Notes: generated by a model not told the origin, from the sequence alone. A stretch of DNA of 64,000 nt from Streptomyces sp. NBC_00285 (GCF_036174265.1 NZ_CP108055.1:9114001-9178000), one strand, 5' to 3'. Positions 26,873 through 36,708 are shown, counted from the stretch's first letter. Program-made: numbers and translations.

Positions 26873-27739
26873 ATGACCGTCACACCGCTCGCCCACGTCC
26901 CCACCACCCACCCGGCCCCCGCGTTCCGCGGCCGGATCGGCCAGGACGCGCGCAGTGGGCACTACGCCGTGCCGCTCCGCTACCGGCTTCATCTGGCCGC
27001 CGCCTGTGCCGACGGTCTGCGCATCGCCGTCGTGCACAGCCTGCTCGGTCTCGACGACGTCTGTCCGGTGACCTTCCTCGACCCGGTCCCCGACTGTCCC
27101 GACGGGGGACACTCCACACTGCGCCCGCTCTACGAGGCCAGCGCGCACCGGTACACCGGCGCGGCCCTCGCGCCGGTGCTCAGCGACGACTGGTCGGGGC
27201 GGATCGTCAGCACCCACGCCCCCGACATCACCCGTGACCTGGCCCGGCACTTCGGCGGCGGGCGCCCGGCGCTGTACCCGTGCGGGGCGGAGTCGGAGAC
27301 CGAGGCTGTCGAGCGGATGTGCGCGGGCATCGAGCGGTCCGCCCAGCATGCCGGGTCGGCGGGCGGCGACGAGGACGAGCGTGCCGCGGCGCTGGAGCAA
27401 CTGCTCGATGCGCTGGGCTCGTTGGAGCGATGGCTCGACGGACGCGAGTACCTGATCCGGGATCACCTCACCGCTTCCGACGTGGAGTTGTGGGTCGCGC
27501 TGGTCCAACTCGACACAGTGCACCGCGACCACCTGGACGCCGCCGCGGTGCAGCGCATCGCCGACCACCCCACCCTGTGGGCCTACGCCCGCCGCCTGGC
27601 CGCGCACCCGGCCTTCGGCACCCACCTCGACCTCGACGGCATCGCCCGCCGGCACCACGCCCACTGCCGGGGCCTGGAGGCCGCCGGAGCCGCCGTGCAG
27701 ATCCTGGACTGGGCGTCGCACACCGGCCGCTCGTCCTGA
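26873..27739 (+). CDS. Glutathionyl-hydroquinone reductase-like GST (Ecm4/YqjG superfamily)
   Basis: A 288-residue protein with the Ecm4-like layout. An N-terminal segment with FRGRIGQDARSG leads into a thioredoxin-like domain, and an all-helical C-terminal domain has LIRDHLTASDVELWVALVQLD (about 198-218). In typical glutathionyl-hydroquinone reductases the catalytic motif is CPWA; here the equivalent is AACADGLR, keeping a Cys but losing Pro-Trp. Streptomyces uses mycothiol rather than glutathione, so the thiol partner is uncertain. The upstream leader peptide places it in the sulfur regulon. An organosulfur or thiol-conjugate role is inferred. Confidence 0.75.
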   Translation: MTVTPLAHVPTTHPAPAFRGRIGQDARSGHYAVPLRYRLHLAAACADGLRIAVVHSLLGLDDVCPVTFLDPVPDCPDGGHSTLRPLYEASAHRYTGAALAPVLSDDWSGRIVSTHAPDITRDLARHFGGGRPALYPCGAESETEAVERMCAGIERSAQHAGSAGGDEDERAAALEQLLDALGSLERWLDGREYLIRDHLTASDVELWVALVQLDTVHRDHLDAAAVQRIADHPTLWAYARRLAAHPAFGTHLDLDGIARRHHAHCRGLEAAGAAVQILDWASHTGRSS

Positions 27740-27780
27740 CCGTTTCGACCGCTGGACCCGTTTCAACTGTCGGACCGTGA

Positions 27781-27810
27781 TTGACATTCGTTCGGGCATT
27801 TGTCTTAACT
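27781..27810 (+). promoter_or_regulatory. Housekeeping-type promoter of the ABC-transporter unit
   Basis: TTGACA at 27781-27786 and TTAACT at 27805-27810 are separated by 18 bp, close to the sigma-70/HrdB consensus. Transcription would start near 27817, just before the riboswitch fold begins. Confidence 0.65.
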
Positions 27811-27819
27811 ACGGCTCAG

Positions 27820-27905
27820 AACGGTCATGAGTGTCAGCGACAAGCCCTGGCTTGCTGACCGGCAACCCTCGCTCCGCGGTGGGGTGCCCCAGGTGACGAC
27901 CGGAC
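27820..27905 (+). ncRNA. SAM-IV-type S-adenosylmethionine riboswitch
   Basis: The RNA can form P1 from CGGTC (27822-27826) and GACCG (27898-27902). P2/P3 is closed by GTCAGC (27833-27838) and GCTGAC (27854-27859), followed by the conserved GGCAACCCTC, GGGGTGCCCC and AGGTGA segments. This arrangement matches the actinobacterial SAM-IV class, related to SAM-I but with a different peripheral layout. It would lower expression of the downstream leader peptide and ABC transporter when S-adenosylmethionine is plentiful. An Rfam covariance search would settle the class. Confidence 0.85.
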
Positions 27906-27987
27906 CGGATCACGTTTCGGTAAGCGCGAGGGCCCACGGGGCCGGAAGAGCACGGTGACGGACATGTACGCAGCCTCCAGGACGGCC

Positions 27988-28113
27988 ATGCGCCGCGCCC
28001 AGAGCTGCGTACAGCCGTACAGCGATGTGCTCGTGGCCGACCGGAGCGTCGATCTCCTCCGAGTCAGCAGCGCACTGTGTACCGCACCGGGCCGTGCCCG
28101 CTGTCAGGGCTGA
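27988..28113 (+). CDS. Cysteine-type leader peptide 2 (uORF)
   Basis: Between the riboswitch and the ABC permease gene, a frame of 41 codons from ATG 27988 (AGGACGG upstream; ATG 27964 and GTG 28027 are in frame) contains RSVDLLRVSSALC, the same core as the other two leaders. It is followed by a short tail with a further Cys. It probably acts as a cysteine-responsive attenuator placed in series with the riboswitch. Confidence 0.65.
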   Translation: MRRAQSCVQPYSDVLVADRSVDLLRVSSALCTAPGRARCQG

Positions 28114-28270
28114 CGTTTCTCCTCTCCAGCCCCCGCGTTCCTGACGAACACCGCGCTCGCGGTGTGCCGTCACCCGCCCAGCCCCGGTGCCCGTGCGTTC
28201 GCGTCCTACCGCCGTAGTACGCCGAGCCCGCCGTGTCCCCGGGGAACACCGACTCCGCCGGAGCCCCCGC

Positions 28271-29250
28271 ATGAGTGAACCCCCGGGCGCCGCCGTCTCC
28301 GTCACCGAGGCGCCGCCGCAGACCGACACCCCGTCAAGACCCCTCGCCGCACAGCGGGTTCTGCCGCTCCGGCGGCCGGGACGCTGGATCGCCACCGCCG
28401 TCGTCCTGGTCCTGGCGGCCCAGTTCGTCCACGGCCTGGCGACCAACCCCTTCTACCAGTGGGACCGGTTCGGCTACTGGTTCCTGCGGCCGGCCGTCCT
28501 CGACGGGCTCCTCATCACCCTCGAAGTCACCGCCTACAGCGCGGTGTTGGGACTCCTGGGCGGAATCCTGCTCGCTCTGGCCAGGCTCTCGAAGAGCCCG
28601 GTGCTGCGCGCGGTGAGCTGGACCTACATCTGGGCGCTGCGCTCGATCCCCCTGATCGTGCTCCTGCTGTTCCTGTACAACTTCTCGGCCCTGTACAGGA
28701 CGTTGAGCGTCGGCGTCCCCTTCGGGCCGGCCTTCTTCTCCTTCGACGAGTCCCGGCTGGCCACCGACATGGTCATCGCCGTCATCGGCCTCAGCCTCAA
28801 CGAGGCGGCCTACGCGGCGGAAGTCGTCCGCGGCGGCATCCTCTCCGTCGACCAGGGCCAGCACGAGGCGGCCTCCGCGCTCGGCCTGCCCAGGGGCTAC
28901 CAGTTCCGCAGGATCGCTTTCCCGCAGGCGCTGCGCTCCATCACCCCGAACTACGTCAACCAGCTCATCGGCCTCATCAAGAGCACCTCACTGGTCTTCT
29001 ACGTCTCCCTGCTCGACCTGTTCGGCACCGTGCAGTCCATGGGCTCCACCTACCCCGGCGACATCGTGCCGCTGCTGCTGGTCGCCACGGTCTGGTACCT
29101 GATCCTGACCAGTGCCGTCTCCGTCGTCCAGTTCTACGTCGAGCGGTACTACGCCCGGGGCGCCACACGCTCCCTGCCGCCGACCCCGCTCCAGAAACTG
29201 CGGGCCGGCCTCACCGGTCTCGGAGCCCGCATCCGCAGGGAGACCGCCGT

Positions 29251-29254
<4 letters not shown>
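28271..29254 (+). CDS. Polar amino acid ABC transporter permease
   Basis: A 327-residue HisM/GlnP-type permease. A variable N-terminus precedes about six membrane helices and the cytoplasmic EAA loop EAASALGLPRGYQFRRIAFPQ (split over 212-232), which contacts the ATPase. A sequence YIWALRSIPLIVLLLFLY lies in the core. The family imports polar amino acids. With a cysteine leader and SAM riboswitch upstream and flavin monooxygenases downstream, cystine, methionine or an S-substituted cysteine is the likely cargo. A single permease gene implies a homodimer. Confidence 0.9.
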
Positions 29255-30030
<776 letters not shown>

Positions 30031-30079
30031 ACCCTGTTCGTCCCCATTGCCCCTTTTATCTCAACTCCTAAGGACAGCC

Positions 30080-31102
30080 ATGCCCATCCACCCCTCCCGG
30101 CGCAGCCTGATACGCGGCATCACCGCGGCGACCGCCGTCGCCACCCTCGCCACCGGGCTCGCCGCCTGCGGTGGTGACAGCGACGCCGCCACCCGGACGA
30201 CCGACAGCGCCGGCACGGTCACCGTGGGCCGACTGTCCAACGGCGCCGCCAAGGAGACCGCCCTCAAGGTCGCCGAGGTCAAGTCCATCAGCGCCGAACT
30301 CCCCGACGCCGTCAAGAAGAGCGGCAAGCTCGTCATCGGCTCCGGCACCCTGCCCTCCGGTTCCCCGCCGCTGGGCTTCATCGGCAGCGACCAGAAGACC
30401 CTCACCGGCTCCGAGACCGACCTGGCTCGCCTGGTCGCCGCCGTCCTCGGCCTCAAGCCCGAGACCAAGCAGTTCACCTGGGAGAACCTGTTCGTCGGCA
30501 TCGACAGCGGCAAGGTGAACGTCGGCTTCTCCAACATCACCGACACCGAGGAGCGCAAGCAGAAGTACGAGTTCGCCTCCTACCGCAAGGACGACCTCGC
30601 CTTCGAGACGCTCAAGACCTCCAAGTGGAGCTTCGACGGCGACTACGAGGCGCTCGCGGGCAAGACCGTCTCGGTCGGCGCCGGCACCAACCAGGAGCGG
30701 ATCCTGCTGCAGTGGCAGGCCAAACTGAAGAAGGAGGGCAAGAAGCTCACCATCAAGTACTTCCAGGACAGCCCCAGCATCTATCTGGCCCTGAGCAGCG
30801 GCAAGATCGACGCCTACCTGGGCCCCAGCCCCAACTCCGCCTACCACGTCACCCAGACGGCGAGCACGCCCAACGCGACCCGCATCGCGGGCCAGTACTC
30901 CGGTGCCGGCGAGACGCTCCAGGGCCTGATCGCCGCGACCGCCAAGAAGGACAGCGGCCTGGCCAAGCCCCTCGCCGACGCGATCAACTACCTGATCGAC
31001 AACGGCCAGTACGCCAAGTGGCTCACCGCGTGGAACCTCTCCACCGACGCCGTCACCACGTCGGAGGTCAACCCGCCCGGGCTGCCCCTCGACAACTCCT
31101 GA
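30080..31102 (+). CDS. Amino acid ABC transporter substrate-binding lipoprotein
   Basis: A 340-residue solute-binding protein. The signal peptide contains SRRSLIRG, a twin-arginine-like motif, and ends in LAAC with lipidated Cys30. The mature part is a family-3 periplasmic-binding fold (TGSETDLARLVAAVLGL, VNVGFSNITDTEERKQKYEF), longer than usual by about 50 residues before the first strand. AAGGAC lies before ATG 30080. It should bring the amino acid to the permease encoded just upstream. Confidence 0.9.
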   Translation: MPIHPSRRSLIRGITAATAVATLATGLAACGGDSDAATRTTDSAGTVTVGRLSNGAAKETALKVAEVKSISAELPDAVKKSGKLVIGSGTLPSGSPPLGFIGSDQKTLTGSETDLARLVAAVLGLKPETKQFTWENLFVGIDSGKVNVGFSNITDTEERKQKYEFASYRKDDLAFETLKTSKWSFDGDYEALAGKTVSVGAGTNQERILLQWQAKLKKEGKKLTIKYFQDSPSIYLALSSGKIDAYLGPSPNSAYHVTQTASTPNATRIAGQYSGAGETLQGLIAATAKKDSGLAKPLADAINYLIDNGQYAKWLTAWNLSTDAVTTSEVNPPGLPLDNS

Positions 31103-31314
31103 CGCCTCACCGAACAGCCCGCCGTACCCGCACGTCCGTCGAGAAGGGGACCCCGCCTCCGTGGTTCAGCAGACCGAAGCCCGCAGTGGCGGAGCCGCCG
31201 ATCGCCGACCCTCCTGGTCCGCAGTCCAGGAACATCCCGCGCGGCCACGCGGTTGTGACTCATGACGAGATCCGCCGGGCGCCGTCGCGTGCCCAGAAGC
31301 AGGAGGTGACCGGC

Positions 31315-31401
31315 GTGACGCACCCACTCCGCTCCGCCCACCTCCATTCCCGGCCCCACATCGATCTCCAGCGTGTGTCCGCCGCGCTCTGTTGTTCCTG
31401 A
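31315..31401 (+). CDS. Cysteine-type leader peptide 3 (uORF)
   Basis: A 28-codon frame from GTG 31315, six bases after an AGGAGGTG ribosome site, ends in RPHIDLQRVSAALCCS. The twin Cys codons right before the last residue are where a ribosome would pause under cysteine shortage. It sits 81 bases before the first of four flavin monooxygenase genes and is the clearest of the three leaders. Confidence 0.8.
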   Translation: MTHPLRSAHLHSRPHIDLQRVSAALCCS

Positions 31402-31482
31402 CCCGTCACCTGCCCCAGCAGCCTCGCCCCGCCCACCCGCGGGCCGGCCCACCTGTACGGACTTCCAGGAAGGCACCCACTC

Positions 31483-32670
31483 GTGTCCCCTTCTTCTCTG
31501 CATCTCGCCGTCGCCCTCGACGGCACCGGCTGGCACCCCGCCTCCTGGCGCGAGCCGGTGGCCCGGCCCCATGAGCTGCTCACCGCCGGATACTGGGCCG
31601 ATCTGGTCACGGAGGCCGAGCACGGTCTGCTCGACTTCGTCACCATCGAGGACGGCCTCGGCCCGCAGTCCTCCCACCCCTTCGACCCGGACGAGCGCAC
31701 CGACCAGGTCCGCGGCCGCCTCGACGCCGTGCTCATCGCCTCCCGCATCGCCCCGCTCACCCGGCACATAGGCCTGGTCCCGACCGCCGTGGTCACCCAC
31801 ACGGAGCCCTTCCACCTCTCGAAGGCCATCGCGACCCTCGACTACGTCAGCACCGGCCGGGCCGGCGTGCGCGTCCAGATCACCGCGCGCCCGAACGAGG
31901 CCGCGCACTTCGGCCGCCGCACCATCCCCCCGATCGAGGACTACGACGGCCCCGTCGTCACCGACCTCTTCGATGAGGCCGCCGACCACGTGGAGGCCGT
32001 GCGCCGCCTCTGGGACAGCTGGGAGGACGACGCCGAGATCCGCGACGCCGCCACCGGCCGCTTCGTCGACCGGGACAAGCTGCACTACATCGACTTCGAG
32101 GGGAAGCACTTCAGCGTCAAGGGCCCTTCCATCACGCCCCGCCCGCCGCAGGGGCAGCCCCTCGTCACCGCCCTCGGCCACCAGAGCGTCCCCTACCGGC
32201 TCATCGCCCGCCAGGCCGACGTCGGTTACGTCACCCCGCACGACACCGACCAGGCGCGCGCGATCGTCGCCGAGATCCGCGCCGAACAGGAAACGGCCGG
32301 TCGTGCGGGCGAACCCTTGCACATCTTCGGCGACCTGGTCGTCTTCCTCGACGACGACCCGGCAGAGGCGGCCGCCCGCAGGGACCGTCTCGACGCGCTC
32401 GCGGGGGAGCGGTACCGCAGCGACGCCCGTGTCTTCACCGGCACTCCGGCCCAACTCGCCGATCTGCTGGGCGAGTTCCAAGCGGCCGGACTCACCGGCT
32501 TCCGGCTGCGACCCGCGGTCCTCGGCCACGACCTGCCGGCGATCACCCGCGGCCTGGTCCCCGAACTCCAGCGCCGGGGCGCCTTCCGCACCGCCTACGA
32601 GGCCGACACCCTGCGCGGTCTGCTGGGCCTCGCCCGCCCCGCCAACCGCTACTCCGCCGCGTCCGCCTGA
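31483..32670 (+). CDS. LLM-class flavin-dependent monooxygenase (1 of 4)
   Basis: A 395-residue luciferase-like TIM-barrel protein. LHLAVALDGTGWHPASW opens it, and LDYVSTGRAGVRVQITARPN (about 120-140) matches the FMN/phosphate region of the family. These enzymes use FMNH2 from a partner reductase and O2 to cleave carbon-sulfur or carbon-nitrogen bonds. No flavin reductase is seen nearby. GTG 31483 follows AGGAAGG. First gene of the leader-peptide-controlled monooxygenase operon. Confidence 0.88.
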   Translation: MSPSSLHLAVALDGTGWHPASWREPVARPHELLTAGYWADLVTEAEHGLLDFVTIEDGLGPQSSHPFDPDERTDQVRGRLDAVLIASRIAPLTRHIGLVPTAVVTHTEPFHLSKAIATLDYVSTGRAGVRVQITARPNEAAHFGRRTIPPIEDYDGPVVTDLFDEAADHVEAVRRLWDSWEDDAEIRDAATGRFVDRDKLHYIDFEGKHFSVKGPSITPRPPQGQPLVTALGHQSVPYRLIARQADVGYVTPHDTDQARAIVAEIRAEQETAGRAGEPLHIFGDLVVFLDDDPAEAAARRDRLDALAGERYRSDARVFTGTPAQLADLLGEFQAAGLTGFRLRPAVLGHDLPAITRGLVPELQRRGAFRTAYEADTLRGLLGLARPANRYSAASA

Positions 32671-32691
32671 GCCGGAAGGATCCCCGCACCC

Positions 32692-34068
32692 ATGTCCAAG
32701 CCCTTGAAGCAGATCCACCTGGCCGCCCACTTCCCCGGCGTCAACAACACCACCGTGTGGAGCGCCCCCGAGGCCGGCAGCCACATCGAGTTCAGCTCCT
32801 TCGCGCACTTCGCGCGGACCGCCGAACGCGCCAAGTTCGACTTCCTGTTCCTCGCCGAGGGCCTGCGCCTGCGTGAACAGGGCGGCAAAATCTACGACTT
32901 GGACGTCGTGGGCCGCCCGGACACCTTCACGATCCTCGCCGCACTCGCCGCCGTCACCGAGCACCTCGGGCTGACCGGCACCATCAACTCCACCTTCAAC
33001 GAGCCCTACGAGGTGGCCCGCCAGTTCGCCAGCCTCGACCACCTCTCCGGCGGCCGCTCCGCCTGGAACGTCGTCACCTCCTGGGACGCCTTCACCGGCG
33101 AGAACTTCCGCCGCGGCGGCTTCCTGCCCCAGGACGAGCGCTACTCCCGCGCCAAGGAGTTCCTCGCCACCACCCAGGAGCTCTTCGACTCCTGGCAGGG
33201 CGACGAGATCCTCGCCGACCAGGCGTCCGGGGTGTTCCTGCGGGACGCGAAGGCGGGCTCCTTCGTCCACCACGGTCAACACTTCGACATTCAGGGCCAG
33301 TTCAACGTGCCGCGCTCCCCGCAGGGCCGCCCGGTCGTCTTCCAGGCCGGCGACTCCGAGGAGGGCCGCGAGTTCGCCGCCTCCGGAGCCGACGCGATCT
33401 TCAGCCGGTACGCCACCCTCAACGAGGGTCAGGCCTTCTACACCGACGTCAAGAACCGCCTCGCCAAGTACGGCCGCCGCCATGACCAGTTGCTGATCCT
33501 GCCGGCCGCGTCCTTCGCGCTCGCGGACACCGACGCGGAGGCCGAGGAGCTGGCACGGATCGTCCGACGCCAGCAGGTCAGCGGAGCCACCGCGCTCAAA
33601 CACCTGGAGTTCGTCTGGAACCGGGACCTGTCCTCCTACGACCCCGAGGGGCCGCTGCCCGACATCGACCCGGATGTCAGCGACAACCACATCTCCAAGG
33701 GCCGCGCCCAGGTCCGCATGTACCGCGACCCGCTGGCCACCGCCCGCGAATGGCGTGAGCTGGCCGCCGCCAACAAGTGGTCCATCCGCGACCTCGTCAT
33801 CAACACCGGCAACCGGCAGAACTTCATCGGCTCGGCCGGGACCATCGCCCGCACCATCAACGAGTACGTGCAGGCCGACGCGAGCGACGGTTTCATCCTC
33901 GTCCCGCACATCACCCCGACCGGCCTCGACGACTTCGCCGACAAGGTCGTCCCGCTCCTGCAGGAACAGGGCGTCTTCCGCACCGAGTACGAGGGCCCCA
34001 CCCTGCGCCACCAGCTCGGCCTGGCCCACCCGGACGATGTCCGCGGCGAGCAGCGGGCGGCATCGTGA
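32692..34068 (+). CDS. NtaA/SnaA/DszA-type flavin monooxygenase (2 of 4)
   Basis: A 458-residue protein with the signature of the NtaA/SnaA/DszA/SfnG branch: AHFPGVNNTTVWSAPEAG near the start, ASLDHLSGGRSAWNVVTSWD (about 118-137), and GRPVVFQAGDSEEGREFAA. Members oxidise nitrilotriacetate, dibenzothiophene sulfone, dimethyl sulfone or, in Bacillus CmoJ, S-(2-succino)cysteine-type compounds. The sulfur-type leader peptide favours an organosulfur substrate here. ATG 32692 lies 22 bp behind the first monooxygenase. Confidence 0.9.
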   Translation: MSKPLKQIHLAAHFPGVNNTTVWSAPEAGSHIEFSSFAHFARTAERAKFDFLFLAEGLRLREQGGKIYDLDVVGRPDTFTILAALAAVTEHLGLTGTINSTFNEPYEVARQFASLDHLSGGRSAWNVVTSWDAFTGENFRRGGFLPQDERYSRAKEFLATTQELFDSWQGDEILADQASGVFLRDAKAGSFVHHGQHFDIQGQFNVPRSPQGRPVVFQAGDSEEGREFAASGADAIFSRYATLNEGQAFYTDVKNRLAKYGRRHDQLLILPAASFALADTDAEAEELARIVRRQQVSGATALKHLEFVWNRDLSSYDPEGPLPDIDPDVSDNHISKGRAQVRMYRDPLATAREWRELAAANKWSIRDLVINTGNRQNFIGSAGTIARTINEYVQADASDGFILVPHITPTGLDDFADKVVPLLQEQGVFRTEYEGPTLRHQLGLAHPDDVRGEQRAAS

Positions 34069-35138
34069 AGTTCCTCGCGATCACACTGATCGTGCACCGC
34101 CCCGATCCGGTCACGGGCGTCCAGAAGTCGACGCACGACCGTTTTCGCGAGGTGCTCGAGAACGCGGTGCTCGCCGAGGAGTTGGGCTTCGACGGCTTCG
34201 GTGTGGGGGAGCGGCATGAACGGCCGTTCATCTCCTCCTCGCCGACCGTCGTCCTCAGTCACATCGCCGCCCTCACCAAGCGCATCCGCCTCTTCACCGC
34301 GGTGACCACCCTGAGCCTGCTCGACCCGGTGCGCGCCTACGAGGACTACGCCACCCTCGACCACCTCTCCGAGGGCCGCCTGGACCTCATCATCGGCAAG
34401 GGCAACGGCGCCGCCCAGCGTGACCTGTTCCAGGTCACGCCCGACGACCAGTGGGACCGTAATGCCGAGAGCTACGAGGTGTTCCGGCAGATCTGGCGCC
34501 AGGACAAGGTCACCGCCCGGACCCGTTTCCGGCCCCCGCTGAAGGACGCCGAGGTGTGGCCGCGGCCCTACCAGCACCCGGTCCGCGTCTGGCACGGCAG
34601 CGCCACCAGCAAGGAGTCTGTGGAGCTGGCCGCCCGTTACGGCGACCCGCTGTTCTCGGCCAACGTCACCAACCCCATAGAGCCGTACGCCGAATTGATC
34701 CGCCACTACCGGGAGCGCTGGGAGCACTACGGCCACGACCCGGCCGACATCGCGGTCGGCGCCGGCACGGCCGGGCTCCTGGTCACCCGCACCTCCCAGG
34801 AGGCACGCCGGATCTACCGGCCCCTCTTCGAGGCCAACCTCGCCTTCTACGAGAAGGCCGGCCTCCCCGTCGTCTTCGAGACACTGGAGGACTTCGTCGA
34901 GCGCAGCTCCGCACTGATCGGCAGCCCGCAGCAGATCACCGACAAAGTCCACCGCTATCAGGAGCAGTTCGGGCACACCGTCCTCCATCTGCACGCGGAC
35001 GCAGGCGGACTGACGGACACTCAGCACCGGGACTCGCTGGAACTGTTCCAGTCCGAGGTCGCCCCCGAGCTGCGCCGAACCATCCCGGACCCGCCTTTCT
35101 CCTGGGGACCCGTACTGGGGGAGCCCGCCCATGCCTGA
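34065..35138 (+). CDS. LLM-class flavin-dependent oxidoreductase (3 of 4)
   Basis: A 357-residue bacterial-luciferase-fold protein. LGFDGFGVGERHERPF, followed by YATLDHLSEGRLDLIIGKGN (about 98-117), gives the conserved flavin-binding strand. WHGSATSKESVELAARYGD lies in the later barrel. It is coupled to the preceding gene by a GTGA overlap and to the next by 8 bp. It likely works in the same organosulfur oxidation route; substrate not assignable. Confidence 0.88.
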   Translation: MKFLAITLIVHRPDPVTGVQKSTHDRFREVLENAVLAEELGFDGFGVGERHERPFISSSPTVVLSHIAALTKRIRLFTAVTTLSLLDPVRAYEDYATLDHLSEGRLDLIIGKGNGAAQRDLFQVTPDDQWDRNAESYEVFRQIWRQDKVTARTRFRPPLKDAEVWPRPYQHPVRVWHGSATSKESVELAARYGDPLFSANVTNPIEPYAELIRHYRERWEHYGHDPADIAVGAGTAGLLVTRTSQEARRIYRPLFEANLAFYEKAGLPVVFETLEDFVERSSALIGSPQQITDKVHRYQEQFGHTVLHLHADAGGLTDTQHRDSLELFQSEVAPELRRTIPDPPFSWGPVLGEPAHA

Positions 35139-36273
35139 CATCCCTCTCGGCATCCTCGACCTGGTGCCGATCCCGTCCGGATCCACCGCGGCCGACGCCC
35201 TGCGCAACTCCATCGACCTCGCCCAGCAGGCCGAACGCCTCGGCTACGCCCGCTACTGGTTCGCCGAGCACCATCTCAACCCGGGCGTCGCGGGCACGTC
35301 CCCGGCGGTGGTCCTGGCGCTCACCGCGTCCGCCACCTCCACGATCCGCCTCGGTTCCGGCGCCGTACAGCTCGGACACCGCACCGCGCTCAGCACGGTC
35401 GAGGAGTTCGGACTCATCGACGCGTTGCACCCCGGCCGCCTCGACCTGGGCCTCGGCCGCTCCGGCGGCCGTCCGCCTGGAGCGCCAAAGACGCCGCTGC
35501 CGACCGCCGTGGTGGACGGCCGCGCCCCCAACGGCCTGCGCGTCCCACCCCGCTTCTCCTTCGAGTACCTGCTCGGCTCGCCCCGCATAGCCCTCCAGCG
35601 CAAGCTGCTTCTGCTGCCGGGCGCCGAGTCACAGGACTACGCCGAGCAGATCGACGACGTCCTCGCCCTCCTCGCGGGCACCTACCGCTCCCCGGAGGGC
35701 ATCGAGGCGCATGTGGTGCCGGGTGAGGGCGCCGAGGTCGAGGTGTGGATCCTCGGCAGCAGCGGCGGCGAGAGCGCCGAGGTCGCGGGCGCCCGCGGAC
35801 TGCGCTTCGCGGCGAACTACCACGTCAGCCCCGGCACCGTCCTGGAGGCCGCCGAGGGCTACCGTGCCGCCTTCAAGCCCTCCGGCATCCTCGAGAAGCC
35901 GTACGTCAGCGTCTCCGCCGACGTCGTCGTGGCCGAGGACGACGGCACCGCCCGCGAACTCGCCACCGGCTACGGCGCCTGGGTGCGCAGCATCCGCACC
36001 GCCGAGGGCGCCATCGCCTTCCCCACCCCGCAGGAGGCCCGCGCCCACACCTGGACCGACGAGGACCGGGCTCTGGTCCAGGACCGCGTCGACACCCAGT
36101 TCGTCGGTTCCCCCACCCGGGTCGCCGACCAGCTGGAGCAGCTCCAAGAGGCCACGGGCGCCGACGAGTTGCTCATCACCACCATCACACACGGCCACCC
36201 GGACCGGGTGCGCTCCTACGAACTCCTCGCGCAGGAGTGGCGAAGGCGCGGTCACTCCTCCCAGTCGAGCTGA
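35131..36273 (+). CDS. LLM-class flavin-dependent oxidoreductase, MsnO8-like (4 of 4)
   Basis: A 380-residue member of the MsnO8 branch of luciferase-like proteins. LGILDLVPIPSGSTAADAL, GYARYWFAEHHLNPGVAGTS, IRLGSGAVQLGH and LHPGRLDLGLGRSGG are all family marks. Bacillus CmoO, encoded in the S-(2-succino)cysteine locus, is of a similar type. It ends the operon and overlaps the convergent hypothetical gene by 22 bp. Confidence 0.88.
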   Translation: MPDIPLGILDLVPIPSGSTAADALRNSIDLAQQAERLGYARYWFAEHHLNPGVAGTSPAVVLALTASATSTIRLGSGAVQLGHRTALSTVEEFGLIDALHPGRLDLGLGRSGGRPPGAPKTPLPTAVVDGRAPNGLRVPPRFSFEYLLGSPRIALQRKLLLLPGAESQDYAEQIDDVLALLAGTYRSPEGIEAHVVPGEGAEVEVWILGSSGGESAEVAGARGLRFAANYHVSPGTVLEAAEGYRAAFKPSGILEKPYVSVSADVVVAEDDGTARELATGYGAWVRSIRTAEGAIAFPTPQEARAHTWTDEDRALVQDRVDTQFVGSPTRVADQLEQLQEATGADELLITTITHGHPDRVRSYELLAQEWRRRGHSSQSS

Positions 36274-36620
36274 TGCTCCGGCGTCCCCACCGACCGTCCG
36301 TACGCCACCGCTTCGGCGCGGCCCGCCTCGTCGCCGCGCCGATAGCGGAACACCTTGCGGGCGAAGACCACCACCCGTTCGTCCCCGGCGGTGAAGTCGG
36401 CGTACCACCCGAGCTCCGGCTCCAACGCGTCGGCCAGCGCGTCCGCGAGGGCACCGATGTCCTCGCCGTCCGACTCCCACTCGACCAGCGTCCACACGGC
36501 CGGCTGCCCGTCGGCCGCCCCGTCGATCCCGACGCGGCTGACCTTCCGCAACCGCAGCCCGCGCGGCTCGAACACCGCGCCGGCCCGGAAGCTCTCGCCG
36601 ATGACGTATCCGGTGATCAC
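36252..36620 (-). CDS. Hypothetical protein
   Basis: 122 residues from GTG 36620 with a GGGAGACA-like site upstream. The sequence is acidic and alternates strands and helices (VIGESFRAGAVFEPRGLRL, AVWTLVEWESDGEDIGALAD). I do not recognise the family; there are no membrane helices, signal peptide or metal motifs. Its 3' end overlaps the last monooxygenase gene by 22 bp in convergent orientation, and a strong terminator separates it from the protease gene upstream. Confidence 0.6.
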   Translation of the reverse strand: MITGYVIGESFRAGAVFEPRGLRLRKVSRVGIDGAADGQPAVWTLVEWESDGEDIGALADALADALEPELGWYADFTAGDERVVVFARKVFRYRRGDEAGRAEAVAYGRSVGTPEHQLDWEE

Positions 36621-36662
36621 GTGCTGTCTCCCTGCTGCCCGGGAGCCCTTGTGAACGCGGTG

Positions 36663-36708
36663 TGGCCGGTGCTCGTCTCCCTCCCCCGAAGGTGACGAGC
36701 ACCGGCCA
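36663..36708 (-). terminator. Perfect 15-bp hairpin after the astacin-like protease gene
   Basis: TGGCCGGTGCTCGTC (36663-36677) and GACGAGCACCGGCCA (36694-36708) are exact complements around a 16-nt loop, 58 bp downstream of the protease stop. No T tract follows, as is usual in Streptomyces. Confidence 0.7.

Noticed and set aside
26245..26907. Minus-strand gene over the first leader peptide
   Set aside because: Only the last 20 or so residues look protein-like; the rest is low-complexity, and the plus-strand leader has a ribosome site and conserved motif.
30988..34029. Very long minus-strand open frame (over 1,000 codons) under the monooxygenase genes
   Set aside because: Composition is Gly/Val/Glu-rich without domains, and it is antisense to clearly recognisable genes; a typical high-GC shadow frame.
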